Source: Desulfonema magnum (GTDB lineage Bacteria > Desulfobacterota > Desulfobacteria > Desulfobacterales > 4be13). Taken from it: a stretch of 64,000 nucleotides of DNA. Shown here piece by piece: positions 41,574-50,631 of the stretch. Position numbers and translations under genes: made by a program. The DNA is taken from contig NZ_CP061800.1 in assembly GCF_017377395.1 (NCBI RefSeq), positions 3,989,633 to 4,053,632 on the forward strand, written 5' to 3'. The notes under the pieces are model-generated. The model did no database searches. It saw only the letters and a list, made by a program, of their open reading frames with translations, and was not told the DNA's origin. Numbering within the stretch: position 1 is the first letter of the stretch; each line of letters opens with the position of its first letter.

Positions 41574-42353
41574 TTACTTACCGTTAAAAATCTCTGACAT
41601 GGACAATTTACGATACCCTTTGGGAATATCAAATGTTGATGGCGGAAGAGACTTTTTCTCAACCTTTATAACCTCATCTGTTTCAGGGTAGCCCTCTTCA
41701 TCATAGTCTGTTTTTTTGAGGGGCCAGCCTTTGAGAGACATCAGCTCTGTTACTTTGGGCGAGGCCATGGCAATGTCCTCAGCAGATCTTCCGATACCGG
41801 CGTGAAAAGTCTTCATCATCTTCCCGAACCGTTTCATATCAACTTCCTTATCAACCATAATATCTTTGGCGATCCACTGATCCTGCCTGAGCTGACCATT
41901 GAACAGAATCTCATACTTGCGGACCTCATATCCGGCAATTTTTCCTGACTGGTCAGTGGCCCTGACCTCCACTTTTGGCAATGGCGCATCAGCGTGTTTT
42001 TTCATCTGCTGAAGTATCGTGGATTTCATTTTTTCTCTTTGAGCGGGCGGAAGCTTGGCAAGTTGCTTTTCCATCATCTTATCAATATTTTCCATGCTCT
42101 TTCTGGTCTGTGCTGCAAATTCCTCCGGTGATCCCATCCAATATGTCTTTTTTTTGGGGTCCGCGAAACATATTTTGTTCTTGTCCAAATCGAAAATTAT
42201 CAGATGATCCCCTGCTACAAATTTCATCCTGTTGTCCTGAAGATACGATGTATGGGTATCGCCCTGGCTCTTTTCCACAAATACCCACCCGGCAAAAGCG
42301 CCGGATGTAATCCCCAGGAATAGGACAGTTAGCAAAAATATCCTGATCTTCAT
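41574..42353 (-). CDS. exported DUF4412-like protein
   Basis: A 259-residue protein with a signal peptide (1-21, cleavage near TSGAFA-GWVF). The mature part begins with a strand-rich DNRMKFVAGDHLIIFDLDKN and a YWMGSPEEF segment, followed by a Lys/Met-rich helical middle (MENIDKMMEKQLAKLPPAQR) and a C-terminal strand-rich part ending STFDIPKGYRKLSM. This is the layout of the DUF4412/outer-membrane-lipoprotein-LolB-like group. Function unknown; presumably periplasmic. GGAGAG precedes the ATG. The neighbour upstream, across a spacer with two hairpins, is the MoCo-carrier-like gene. Confidence 0.7.
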   Translation of the reverse strand: MKIRIFLLTVLFLGITSGAFAGWVFVEKSQGDTHTSYLQDNRMKFVAGDHLIIFDLDKNKICFADPKKKTYWMGSPEEFAAQTRKSMENIDKMMEKQLAKLPPAQREKMKSTILQQMKKHADAPLPKVEVRATDQSGKIAGYEVRKYEILFNGQLRQDQWIAKDIMVDKEVDMKRFGKMMKTFHAGIGRSAEDIAMASPKVTELMSLKGWPLKKTDYDEEGYPETDEVIKVEKKSLPPSTFDIPKGYRKLSMSEIFNGK

Positions 42354-42461
42354 AATTCTTCTCTCCTTTTTTCATTAAAATCTTTGTGCCGGCTGTCTCT
42401 GGCCAACATGGTTTGAATCTGACATAAACAACGTGCGTATGTCATGTTATAATATATAATA

Positions 42462-42541
42462 CGGACGGAAGTCCGCAACCTCCGTCCGGAATATTTTTCT
42501 GCCGCATGTCTGCGGGACAGGGCTGCGACTCCCGTCCCGCG
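42462..42541. repeat. two adjacent GC-rich hairpins in an AT-rich spacer
   Basis: CGGACGGAAGTCCG...TCCGTCCG (42462-42488) and GCGGGACAGGG...TCCCGTCCCGC (42512-42540) form two stems about 23 bases apart. They resemble the PGACGGGGTT-type inverted repeats elsewhere only loosely. They could end the transcript of the gene at 42666 or be remnants of mobile repeats. Confidence 0.5.
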
Positions 42542-42665
42542 ACAGGTCCGGCAATAACAACTTTTACACATAGCAATTCAAATTTTTGAATTTGTGGATA
42601 AAATATCTTCAAAAACACAAGATATGGGACTTTCCCATATCGAACGCCGCCAGAATGATCCGGCT

Positions 42666-43490
42666 TTATTTAATGACTCTTAAAATATTATCCGATTCTT
42701 GCAGTTTTTTCCACAATTCTGTTACAATGATTAATGAAACATCATCAGGATAGTCATCTTCGGACAGAGGATGATACGTTTTTATAAATTCGTCTTCCCC
42801 TTCCCACAGCCTGAACTCATTTTTTATATACGCGCTTAATGACGAACTGAGGCCCGTTAATTTTTCTTTGGGCATATTTGCAATTTTACTTCTTTCGTTA
42901 AAAGATAATCTTGAAAAAAGCGCATCAACCGCGTTTTCCACTGTTTTGGGTAAGCCGATAAAATCATCGGGTTTTGTTTCAGCATTATCGGACACAGAAA
43001 AAGGATCATATCTGTCCATATCAATAAGCAGCATTTGAAAAGCAGTTTCCAGAATGTCTGATGCGATTTTGTATATGTCCAGCCCCTCACCTTCTTTCGG
43101 ACCCGTGACATTCACAACTTCAAGTCTGTGATTTTTAATCCAGGATTCAATCTTCTGGGCAGCCTGAAAAGCAATGGTGATGTTCAGGTCAATACATGCC
43201 CAGGGACGTTTATGCCTTTCCGCAAATCTTCGGTTCAACGCGGAACTGGCTATGAGTTCCCCCTGGGATATGATGAGCGTTCCGTCCGAATCCAACACAT
43301 TCTGCTCAGTTGCTTGCGAATAATTCGCATGAGGCATTTCCTGTAAACGATATTTATTCGTAAAAGGTCCGTTTTCGATTTTACGCCATTTGGGTACCCA
43401 ACCGCCCCGGGCAACCCCCAGTTTAACTGCAACATCAAGAGCAGCCTGCTCCACACCGACCTCGCCACCGGAAATGATCTTTTTAATCAT
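42666..43490 (-). CDS. molybdenum-carrier-like (YpsA/SLOG-type) protein fused to DUF6794-like domain
   Basis: A 274-residue soluble protein. Residues 1-155 follow the putative molybdenum-carrier family: IKKIISGGEVGVEQAALDVA at the N terminus, GGWVPKWRKIENGPF, the NVLDSDGTLIIS strand and the VNVTGPKEGEG loop. The usual family motif is GGQTGVDRAALD with a WCPKGRK block; here Q-T and D-R are E-V and E-Q, and the Cys and Gly of WCPKG are replaced, so a ligand site may be altered. Residues about 195-270 (FIGLPKTVENAVDALFSRLS and FIKTYHPLSEDDYPDDVSLI) look like the DUF6794 module that is often fused or adjacent. Binding of molybdenum is not demonstrated for such proteins. Confidence 0.75.
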   Translation of the reverse strand: MIKKIISGGEVGVEQAALDVAVKLGVARGGWVPKWRKIENGPFTNKYRLQEMPHANYSQATEQNVLDSDGTLIISQGELIASSALNRRFAERHKRPWACIDLNITIAFQAAQKIESWIKNHRLEVVNVTGPKEGEGLDIYKIASDILETAFQMLLIDMDRYDPFSVSDNAETKPDDFIGLPKTVENAVDALFSRLSFNERSKIANMPKEKLTGLSSSLSAYIKNEFRLWEGEDEFIKTYHPLSEDDYPDDVSLIIVTELWKKLQESDNILRVIK

Positions 43491-43540
43491 AATTTCCCTC
43501 CATTTTATCAGACATTATCGGAAATTAAAAGACTTTCTTC

Positions 43541-43656
43541 AGCAGATCGAAAAATTTCGGCTTTCAGGGTTCAGGCGGTCCGGTTCTGGCATTTCCCCCT
43601 CTGATTTCACAGAAACCGCCTGAAAACAGAATGTTCCGAACTTTCCTGATAAATCA
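43541..43656. repeat. palindromic element with AGCAGATCGAAAA-type ends
   Basis: The segment from AGCAGATCGAAAAATTTCGG to CCGAACTTTCCTGATAAAT contains CAGGCGGTCCGGTT and the complement AAACCGCCTGAAA. It is the same loose family as 37150-37292 and the 15.6-16.0 kb tract. The rest of the 43491-43937 gap is AT rich and has no gene that I can support. Confidence 0.55.
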
Positions 43657-43937
43657 TAATTTCTGATTATATTCAAATGATAATTCATAATACCCTGCAT
43701 TGCAACTTATGTTTCCTTTCTTTTTTATGTGCCTGGAATATTGGTTATAAAATCAGTCAGATTTGTAAAATTTTCAAAATATCGGGAACCTTTGTTAATA
43801 AAATTTTTATAGCATAATCAGTATGTTACTATATATAGATAATAGGAATCCCTGCTAGGAAGTTTCCCCAAAAATAAAATACTTGAAATACGGCTGAATT
43901 TTCCACATGTTCCCGAATCAGGTATATTATCTATTAT

Positions 43938-44528
43938 TTGCTGGCTTTGAACGCCGCAGTTGAAGCGGCCCGTGCCGGAGAGGCCGGAGCCAATTTTGCG
44001 GTCATTGCCGAGGAAGTGAGAAACTTGGCGATGCGTTCGAGTGAGGCCGCTAAAAATACATCAGCGTTGATAGAAGCCTTCATTGAAAAGATACGAAGCA
44101 GTTCCGCATTGGTATGCAATGCGGACGATACTTTAAAAAATGTGGCAGCAGATGCAAAAAAGATGAAAGAATTACTCGGGGAAATATCAGCCTCATCCCA
44201 GGAGCAGGCCCAGGGGATCAGCCAGGTCGGACAGGCTATGAGGGAAATTGACAAGGTGACTCAGGAGAATATGGGAAGTGTGGAAGAGACGACTTCGGTT
44301 ATTTACGATATAAATATCCAGACAGAACGCATGAAAGTGTTTATTTCAGAATTGATGACGCTGGCTGGTTCAAAAAACGGATACAAATCTGGCAAACCTG
44401 GAGTCAAAACCTTTGGCAAATATGTTGAAAAGCCATCCCTGCCTGCTGGCAATGTTGTTTTTTTAGAAGATACAAAAGCCAGATTTCAAGGTAAATCTTC
44501 TCTGAGAATTCCCCGGAGAACAATTTAA
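43938..44528 (+). pseudogene. 3-prime remnant of a methyl-accepting chemotaxis protein
   Basis: The frame begins abruptly at the hairpin tip of the signalling domain ([20 protein letters not shown]) and continues through [20 protein letters not shown], then the descending helix [20 protein letters not shown] and a short basic tail. The sensor, membrane segments, HAMP and ascending helix are missing, and upstream codons (RIRYIIYY) do not match the family. No ATG or Shine-Dalgarno precedes it; a TTG at 43938 is the only nearby start. It is therefore a truncated remnant, not a working receptor. Confidence 0.8.
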
Positions 44529-44573
44529 TATTGACTTGGAATATCAGAATGAATACAAAATATAGCAAATAAT

Positions 44574-44608
44574 ATCCGGAGTGCCAAACTGTAAGTTTGG
44601 CACTCCGA
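44574..44608. terminator. short GGAGTGCCAAACT hairpin between convergent genes
   Basis: TCCGGAGTGCCAAACTGTAA pairs with AGTTTGGCACTCCGA. It lies between the chemoreceptor remnant and the convergently oriented PAAR-like gene, so it could stop transcription from both sides, although it has no T run. It is a short relative of the elements at 38662 and 41391. Confidence 0.45.
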
Positions 44609-44612
44609 ATGA

Positions 44613-45041
44613 TTATGTCCCCTTCACCCGCTTATTCCCATTGCTAAACATCCCCTTGCCCATATGCATCGGGACAGGATCGGTGGTGCTGACCGGCGGC
44701 GGCATCTGAGCCGGAGTCATCACTTGAAATACGGCATCGAACATCTGTCCTTTGAGTATGACCGGCTTGCCTGCTGATTTCGTGCGTATAGCCTGCTGGT
44801 TCGGAGCCAGCGCCATTATCTTCAGCATCCCCACACCGGAGATGGAATACGGGCCTGCCACATAGGGGCATCCCGGAACCATCACCATTTTTTCATCCCC
44901 GACAACGCAGACCAGCTTTTTCGTGACAAGACATCTCGCGCCTGTCCCCGTTATCACACCCGGCATCACGGTCACAACGGCCGCCCCGAAGTTGGGAAGA
45001 AAAATGACCTGATCACCTGTTTGTATTATAAAATCTGACAT
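44613..45041 (-). CDS. PAAR-like spike-tip candidate of the tail/injection cluster
   Basis: A 142-residue small protein rich in strands and glycine. The body (TGDQVIFLPNFGAAVVTVMP, GVITGTGARCLVTKKLVCVV, MVPGCPYVAGPYSISGVGML) has the repeated short strands and the conserved Cys/Gly-Pro turns of PAAR-like tip proteins, with possible metal ligands C and H limited to C52, C60 and C73. The C-terminal region is Pro/Met rich (MTPAQMPPPVSTTDPVPMHM). It is the last gene of the minus-strand cluster of baseplate and fibre genes. The assignment rests on the pattern and on position; another small tail protein cannot be excluded. Confidence 0.55.
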   Translation of the reverse strand: MSDFIIQTGDQVIFLPNFGAAVVTVMPGVITGTGARCLVTKKLVCVVGDEKMVMVPGCPYVAGPYSISGVGMLKIMALAPNQQAIRTKSAGKPVILKGQMFDAVFQVMTPAQMPPPVSTTDPVPMHMGKGMFSNGNKRVKGT

Positions 45042-45054
45042 AAGAAGTAATTAA

Positions 45055-45160
45055 GTGCCTGAAGTGACTAAAGTGAGCTAAAGTTGAAAGTTGAAAGATA
45101 TACATTTTAGTCACTTTCGGCACTTTAGCTCATTTTAGCTCACTTTAGCTCACTTTTGAC
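45055..45160. repeat. AAGTGAGCTAA-type short tandem repeats
   Basis: Units of CACTTTAGCT or CACTTTAGT (minus strand AAGTGAGCTA, AAGTGACTAA) repeat around a spacer and overlap the end of the next gene, whose last codons SELK-stop are made of the repeat. The same motif is found at 50488-50631 and, as single copies, at the ends of the genes at 57791 and 62286. Confidence 0.75.
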
Positions 45161-45730
45161 ATTTCCAACTATTTTTTTAAGTTCGGCACGCACAGGTTTA
45201 TATTCTTCCTTGAGTGCCTCGATATCCGCCTTCATTTGGAGATATTTTTTCTCCCGTTTGTCGTCCCGGGGCTTGTCTTCATAAAGCCATTCCACCAGAC
45301 CTTTTATGATCTTTGTTTCCAGTCCTGCCGGGTATTTTTGGGCGACTTCATACTCAAACTTGTCATCCAGATACTTGAATATTGCCTTGCATTGTTCCTC
45401 GGTTTTGACGAGATTGTTATCCAACACAAAGCGTACCTTGTCAAAATCGTCTGTGTCAGTATCGGTATCATCGCCGGTTCCTTCGAATTGAAAAAATTCG
45501 CCAAACCCGATATCACCGTCAAGAATCTTTTCTTCATCCGTTTTTTCGACAACAAACCCGTTTTCATCCACGTTATAGTAATCCGGCATATATGACAGAT
45601 CGCTTTTCAGTATCTCCATGGTTTCCGGATCAAAACCGGAATAGACCTGAGTGCCTTCCAGATTTTCGCTTAACGGGGCAGGATCTATGTGAAGTATTGT
45701 TTTTGTTTTTTTGTCTCTTGCTATATACAT
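45140..45730 (-). CDS. 196-residue acidic protein of the tail cluster, unknown function
   Basis: A soluble acidic protein. The N terminus (MYIARDKKTKTILHIDPAPL) and the segment YSGFDPETMEILKSDLSYMP resemble in outline small phage tail/fibre-associated proteins that pair a short strand with a YDPxTMEI turn, but I do not recognise a named family. The middle is highly acidic (EGTGDDTDTDTDDFDKV) and the C terminus is a charged coiled-coil-like helix (KYLQMKADIEALKEEYKPVR). It follows the giant fibre-like gene by 28 bp and precedes the PAAR-like gene, so it may be a fibre chaperone or cap. That role is inference. Confidence 0.6.
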   Translation of the reverse strand: MYIARDKKTKTILHIDPAPLSENLEGTQVYSGFDPETMEILKSDLSYMPDYYNVDENGFVVEKTDEEKILDGDIGFGEFFQFEGTGDDTDTDTDDFDKVRFVLDNNLVKTEEQCKAIFKYLDDKFEYEVAQKYPAGLETKIIKGLVEWLYEDKPRDDKREKKYLQMKADIEALKEEYKPVRAELKKIVGNVKSELK

Positions 45731-45758
45731 AGCTCACCTCTGATTTATTTGTGTAAAA

Positions 45759-48700
45759 TTACCAGGAGATAATGACCTGTCCGTTACCCGACCTGACACC
45801 AGCCTGAGTCGAAGCGTTTGTCAGTCCACCAATATAGGAGGATCCACCGCCACCACCAGCCATGTGGTAACCGCCACCGCCGCCGCCATAGTAACCACCG
45901 CCGCCGCCGCCAGCCAAAATATTATGCCCTTTACAAGAGTTTCCGCCGAAACCTAAACTACCATCCATGCCATTCCCGCTATTATGCTTTCCACCGCTAC
46001 CTCCACTGTTTTGTGATCCACCTTTACCATTACTTGTAGAATAGTTAGAATTGCAACCTCCATCCTTCCCCTCTAATCCTCCTCCATCGCCTCCGCAGCA
46101 ACCACTATTATGTCTTCCTGTTCCACCACCACCACCAGCAACAATAATTCGATTTTTTAATTCAGAACCACCAATTCTAACATCAGAAGCACCTCCGCCG
46201 CTTGCGACTATCCAAGAGGTGTTTCCATAATTATAAGCTGTTCCACCCCCATTATATCCTCCTGACACTGGCGAAGATTTCGATTTGTTTCCTTGACCAC
46301 CTATACAAATATATAATGTCTCTCTTTGAGAAACTTTTCTGTCTCCTTTAGCGTATCCTCCTTTACCACCCTCCTGTTTTGAGTTGGCAGTTCCCCCCTG
46401 CGCCCCCCATGCTTCAATCCTGATCAATCCAATGCCCGCAGGAACTCTCCATGATTCAATTTTACCCGAGTAGTCAAAAATCTTTGTCTCCATAGATTTT
46501 ATGCTTACCCGGATACTTCTTTCTCTGCTTTTGCCGCTTTCATTCGCTGTTTTGACAGATACCGTATAAGCCTTATTTCCGGATTTTACAGCAATTGATT
46601 TTGAACCCTGTCCACCAGTGATAGCGGCTCCTGTGACACTCCATTCATATCCGCTTGCTCCGGGTGCTTCCTCAACCGAATATGTTACCTCTGCGGAAGG
46701 AAATATTCTTTTTGCGCCCGCAATATCCCCGGGTGCGCCCGGAAACGGCTTGACCAGCTCTGCCCATGCATTGCCATCACAATATTCCGCTATACACGAA
46801 TCCGGGTTATATCGAATCATGCCGGGTTTGTCATTTTCACCAACAGCCTCATCTTTGCCCAAAGGAACGGGGCCTGCCGCGGCCAGTCTCAATCTTTCGC
46901 TCTGGGGTCCGATCCCGATCCGATCTATGGCGGTTCCATTCCTCCAAGTTACATAATCCCCCTTATCCTTAATCCGCACCGGCAGTTTTGTATTTTCCTC
47001 AGCATTATATCCAAGCTGGCTGCTGTCATTCGCACCGCACGCATAAATATGATCATTGGACAGACTGAGCATGACCGTATGATAAAAACCAGCCGCAATG
47101 CCCTTTGCATATGGAAAATCGCCGCCATCTGCATCTCTGAAAACCTTTGCCGGTGTGTTGTTCGCGTTCTTGGAATTATTGCCAAGCTGTCCGTAAGTGT
47201 TGTCGCCCCAGGCAAAGACCCTTGTTTTAGTATCTTTTTTCGTCATCACCGCGCTGTGTTCCCCGCCCGCGGCGATGGCGACCACAGGATCCTCGGCATT
47301 TTCAATTTTCACCTGCACAGGGACGTTATTGCTCTGCCCCTCATAAAGCAGCAGCCCGGGTGACGCTTTCCACGTCGCGCCGCTTATGGTTCCGTCATGA
47401 TCCCCTGCGGAGTCGGTTATATCGGTTCCGGTTCCCTGATCCAGTCTCCAGTAGCCTGCCAGCCCGGCTTCCTTTCCCGACATCCTGCGCTGGATATGAG
47501 TTTCGATTTCACTTTCCGAACGGGATCTGTTCCAGACACGCAAGTCCGCAACATTTCCATTAAAATAATTCCCGCCCTGGCTCCTTCCGATATACAGCTT
47601 TCCGCTTCCCTGGAATGGTTCGTGATCTTTCTCAGACACCTCAAGCCTGCCATCAACAAAAATTGCCATCTCCTTTTCCGCTTTTGTATAGCGCCAGGCA
47701 ATATGATGCCAGACATTTATGCCAAGGTCTGTTTTGCTTGTCAAATCGTTGTTCAAAAATCCGAGATGCGGTTTGCCATCTTTCATGCCCAGGCACAAGG
47801 TCTGACCGTTAATATTTCCGTCCGTGCCAAGCACCGTGTCCGTGCCTGAAAAAGCGCCGCTGTTTATCCACGCCTCGACCGTGAAATCACCATCCTTCAA
47901 GCCCAGATATGAGGCATTGGTCAAGTCCGCATAATCATCGCCGCCGAATCCGAGAACAGATTTCGGGGTTTCGATCTCAGAAGCCGTGGAACCGTTCCCA
48001 AGCTGTCCCTTGTTGTTTCTGCCCCAGGTAAACACCGACCCGTCTTCCTTGAGCGCCATTGCGTGGTTGTTGTACGCGGATATCGTCACGACTCCGCTCA
48101 GATTTTTGACTTGGACCGGAACAAGGCTGTCCTCATTGGTTTCATTGCCGAGCTGCCCGTAAAAATTGGAACCCCACGCCAGAACAGTGTTCTCTTTTGT
48201 CCTCGCCAGAGTGAAATATTTTCCCACCGCCACTTCTTCGACATTGCCGAGGTAAACATTCTCTTTTGTCTTTACCTGCACCGGAGCGACACGATCTATT
48301 GTGGTTCCGTCCCCGAGCTGACCAAAATCGTTCTGTCCCCATGTCCAAACTGTGCCGTCCTGTGCAAGCGCGACAGTATGACAGGGACCCGCGGCGATCT
48401 GCTTAATCTCTTCGAGAGGTCTGTAAAGGGAAAGTTCGTCAGCATCGCCCCATTTGGCCTTGTCTCCCTTCAGGACTCCGTTATTATTTTTTGCACAATC
48501 CGCCACAACAGATCCTGCGCTTTCATCGCAGCGCCAGCACCCGACAAGTTGGGGATGATCCTCGGGTTTGACCCGCCACTGCATATATTTTTTTAGCTCC
48601 TCGGCAGATCGCATTGTGTTCCAGATACGCGCTTCCGCAAGCTTTCCTTTAAAGGGGATAAAATCAATGCTGTCCTGATATACGCCGATCACAAACCTTC

Positions 48701-50147
48701 CCTGCTTGGGGTTGCCCGGATCCGTGACCGGATAGTTGATATCCCCGCTCTGAACTTCAGATTCCGCCTCCATATTGCCGTTCACATACAGTTGCATCTT
48801 TGTGCCGGTATAGACCCCTGCCAGATGATACCATGTGCCGGGTTTATGGTCTTTCTCCGTTTTCAGATAAGTAAGATCACTCTGCGAAATGCTGTCCATC
48901 CTGCCCTGGGATGAAATGGCAAAACAAAACCTGCCGTTCCTGCTGCCCAGAAGCCAGCCCTGCTGCTCAATTTCATCTTCTATGACACCTAAGTATCCGC
49001 CTTTTTCCTGTATTTCAGAAGGCTTTATCCATATTTCCGCAGTAAACGCCTGCCTGAACAGGAGCTTTATCGTATCAGCAGGACACACATCTATATGATC
49101 GTTTGCCGCGGTCAGCTCCGCGCAATAATTTGCATAGGAGCTGCTTCTTTCGAGCGTTGTCACAGAACCGCTCATGCTGCTTATGCCGATTCCGTCCTCG
49201 TTTTCCGACCGCACCCGAAAATAATATTTGGTTGTTTCGGTCAGACCGCTCACAGCCTGTTTTGTGTCTGTGACTTTTTTATTTTCAAAGCCTGCGACAA
49301 ATGCGGCGAAATCCGGATCCGTGGAAACATCAAGATAATAGCAATCTGCTTCCGCCACAGCCTGCCATTTGGCAATAAACGCATTACCCCGAATATCCTT
49401 TTCCGGATCCGGTTCGACAATCTGCGGCGGGGGCGGCGCGGGCGTAAAGCCTCCCAAAGTCAGGGATTCATCCATTATCCACACGACTTCCGATCCTTTG
49501 ATTTCGCCAGTCTGCTCCGCTTTGCCCAGTGCCCAGTTGTCCACATATCCATCTTTGTCACCGCGCAGGGGCCAATATCCCACAATATCCGGAAACTTGC
49601 TGCCATCAAGGCGTTTGTTCATATTCCCGTTGATCTCTTCCTCGGAGCGGGCTATGTTCCACAAACGCACCTCGGCAATGCTGCCATAAAAAGGATACGT
49701 CTCGTCCTGGTCTATGAAAGCCCCGACCACGAATTTCGCATTTTCCGGGTATAAAATGCCGCCGGACTGATCTCCGGAGATGCCCATAAGCTGGCCGTTC
49801 ACATAAAATCTCATTTCCTCGCCATCATACACACCCGCCAGATGCCGCCATCTGTTCAGCGGAAATTCCATATCATCCCGAAGGTATGTGAACCCTCCCA
49901 GCGGGGCTTTCGCCAAAGAAGCCAGCGCAAAGCTGCATCTTCTGCCAAAAGGGATGCCCAGCATCCATCCTTTTTCAATCTCGCCCTTATCCTCCATGAT
50001 CCCGACGAAACCGGTCCAGATATGATGGTCAGCCTGCCTGACCCATGCCTCAATGGTAAAAGCCTTTGAAATCAGATCCTTTGCCATATCCGTATCGCCC
50101 AGCAGGATATAATTATCTGTTCCGTTAAATTTAAATGTCCGTATCAC
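45759..50147 (-). CDS. 1462-residue LamG/FN3/RCC1/glycine-rich fibre-like protein
   Basis: A very large mosaic protein with no signal peptide. Order: LamG-type jelly roll (about 1-225, with FTIEAWVRQADHH and RHLAGVYDGEEMRFYVNGQL), FN3 (250-332), second LamG (340-575), three RCC1 blades (580-730, e.g. VWTWGQNDFGQLGDGT), a third LamG (735-930) set between blades, two more RCC1 blades (955-1060), an Ig/PKD-like segment (1135-1217), and a glycine-rich C terminus (1222-1462: FDYSGKIESWRVPAGIGLIR, then GGGGG-rich loops with Cys pairs and a final NGQVIISW) that resembles the glycine-rich domain of ALK/LTK receptors. It lies between a DUF6519 gene and small tail genes, so it is probably a tail fibre or receptor-binding protein; an effector role is possible. 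Confidence 0.75.
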   Translation of the reverse strand: MIRTFKFNGTDNYILLGDTDMAKDLISKAFTIEAWVRQADHHIWTGFVGIMEDKGEIEKGWMLGIPFGRRCSFALASLAKAPLGGFTYLRDDMEFPLNRWRHLAGVYDGEEMRFYVNGQLMGISGDQSGGILYPENAKFVVGAFIDQDETYPFYGSIAEVRLWNIARSEEEINGNMNKRLDGSKFPDIVGYWPLRGDKDGYVDNWALGKAEQTGEIKGSEVVWIMDESLTLGGFTPAPPPPQIVEPDPEKDIRGNAFIAKWQAVAEADCYYLDVSTDPDFAAFVAGFENKKVTDTKQAVSGLTETTKYYFRVRSENEDGIGISSMSGSVTTLERSSSYANYCAELTAANDHIDVCPADTIKLLFRQAFTAEIWIKPSEIQEKGGYLGVIEDEIEQQGWLLGSRNGRFCFAISSQGRMDSISQSDLTYLKTEKDHKPGTWYHLAGVYTGTKMQLYVNGNMEAESEVQSGDINYPVTDPGNPKQGRFVIGVYQDSIDFIPFKGKLAEARIWNTMRSAEELKKYMQWRVKPEDHPQLVGCWRCDESAGSVVADCAKNNNGVLKGDKAKWGDADELSLYRPLEEIKQIAAGPCHTVALAQDGTVWTWGQNDFGQLGDGTTIDRVAPVQVKTKENVYLGNVEEVAVGKYFTLARTKENTVLAWGSNFYGQLGNETNEDSLVPVQVKNLSGVVTISAYNNHAMALKEDGSVFTWGRNNKGQLGNGSTASEIETPKSVLGFGGDDYADLTNASYLGLKDGDFTVEAWINSGAFSGTDTVLGTDGNINGQTLCLGMKDGKPHLGFLNNDLTSKTDLGINVWHHIAWRYTKAEKEMAIFVDGRLEVSEKDHEPFQGSGKLYIGRSQGGNYFNGNVADLRVWNRSRSESEIETHIQRRMSGKEAGLAGYWRLDQGTGTDITDSAGDHDGTISGATWKASPGLLLYEGQSNNVPVQVKIENAEDPVVAIAAGGEHSAVMTKKDTKTRVFAWGDNTYGQLGNNSKNANNTPAKVFRDADGGDFPYAKGIAAGFYHTVMLSLSNDHIYACGANDSSQLGYNAEENTKLPVRIKDKGDYVTWRNGTAIDRIGIGPQSERLRLAAAGPVPLGKDEAVGENDKPGMIRYNPDSCIAEYCDGNAWAELVKPFPGAPGDIAGAKRIFPSAEVTYSVEEAPGASGYEWSVTGAAITGGQGSKSIAVKSGNKAYTVSVKTANESGKSRERSIRVSIKSMETKIFDYSGKIESWRVPAGIGLIRIEAWGAQGGTANSKQEGGKGGYAKGDRKVSQRETLYICIGGQGNKSKSSPVSGGYNGGGTAYNYGNTSWIVASGGGASDVRIGGSELKNRIIVAGGGGGTGRHNSGCCGGDGGGLEGKDGGCNSNYSTSNGKGGSQNSGGSGGKHNSGNGMDGSLGFGGNSCKGHNILAGGGGGGYYGGGGGGYHMAGGGGGSSYIGGLTNASTQAGVRSGNGQVIISW

Positions 50148-50245
50148 GTTGTTTCTCCTGTATGCAATTATCCGACATCTCCAACTCAGAAAGATGTCAG
50201 CACGGAAAACTCTATTTTACAGTGGCGTTATGATTTGCAGCCAAT

Positions 50246-50403
50246 CATTCTAACAGGAATTTCTCAATAAATAATCTGCCCGAACATGCCTGCTAAAATT
50301 CCGTTCCGCTCCATTTTAGCACTCCATTCTAACAGGAATTTCTCAATAAATAATCTGCCCGAACATGCCTGCTAAAATTCCGTTCCGCTCCGTTCCTCCG
50401 CTC
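50246..50403. repeat. 79-bp direct repeat, two units
   Basis: CATTCTAACAGGAATTTCTC begins both units (50246 and 50325); each continues through AATAATCTGCCCGAACATGC and CTGCTAAAATTCCGTTCCGC. The second unit is extended by a CGTTCCTCCGCTCCACTCC run. They lie upstream of the giant fibre gene, in its leader. Confidence 0.75.
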
Positions 50404-50487
50404 CACTCCATTTTAGCACTCCGGATTCGGGTATATTAACTCTTTGGAAGTTCCTCGAAATACTCGTCGAAAGCATTATCAATTTTA

Positions 50488-50631
50488 GCCACTTTAGCTC
50501 ACTTTAGCTCACTTTTATCACTTTAGCTCACTTTTATCACTTTAGCTCACTTTAGCTCACTTTAGCTCACTTTTATCACTTTAGCTCACTTTTATCACTT
50601 TAGCTCACTTTTATCACTTTAGCTCACTTAA
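50488..50631. repeat. CACTTTAGCT / CACTTTTAT tandem array
   Basis: About fifteen units of the 10-mer CACTTTAGCT and the 9-mer CACTTTTAT follow one another and run into the stop codon of the DUF6519 gene. On the coding strand the units read AGCTAAAGTG and ATAAAAGTG. The same motif marks the ends of other genes of this cluster. Confidence 0.85.

Noticed and set aside
47049..49754. Plus-strand frames within the giant fibre gene
   Set aside because: They are antisense shadows; the minus-strand frame has continuous LamG, RCC1 and FN3 patterns.
50488..50631. CRISPR-like or iteron-type origin repeats
   Set aside because: Units of 9-10 bp follow directly with no spacers, overlap a stop codon, and no replication initiator gene is near.
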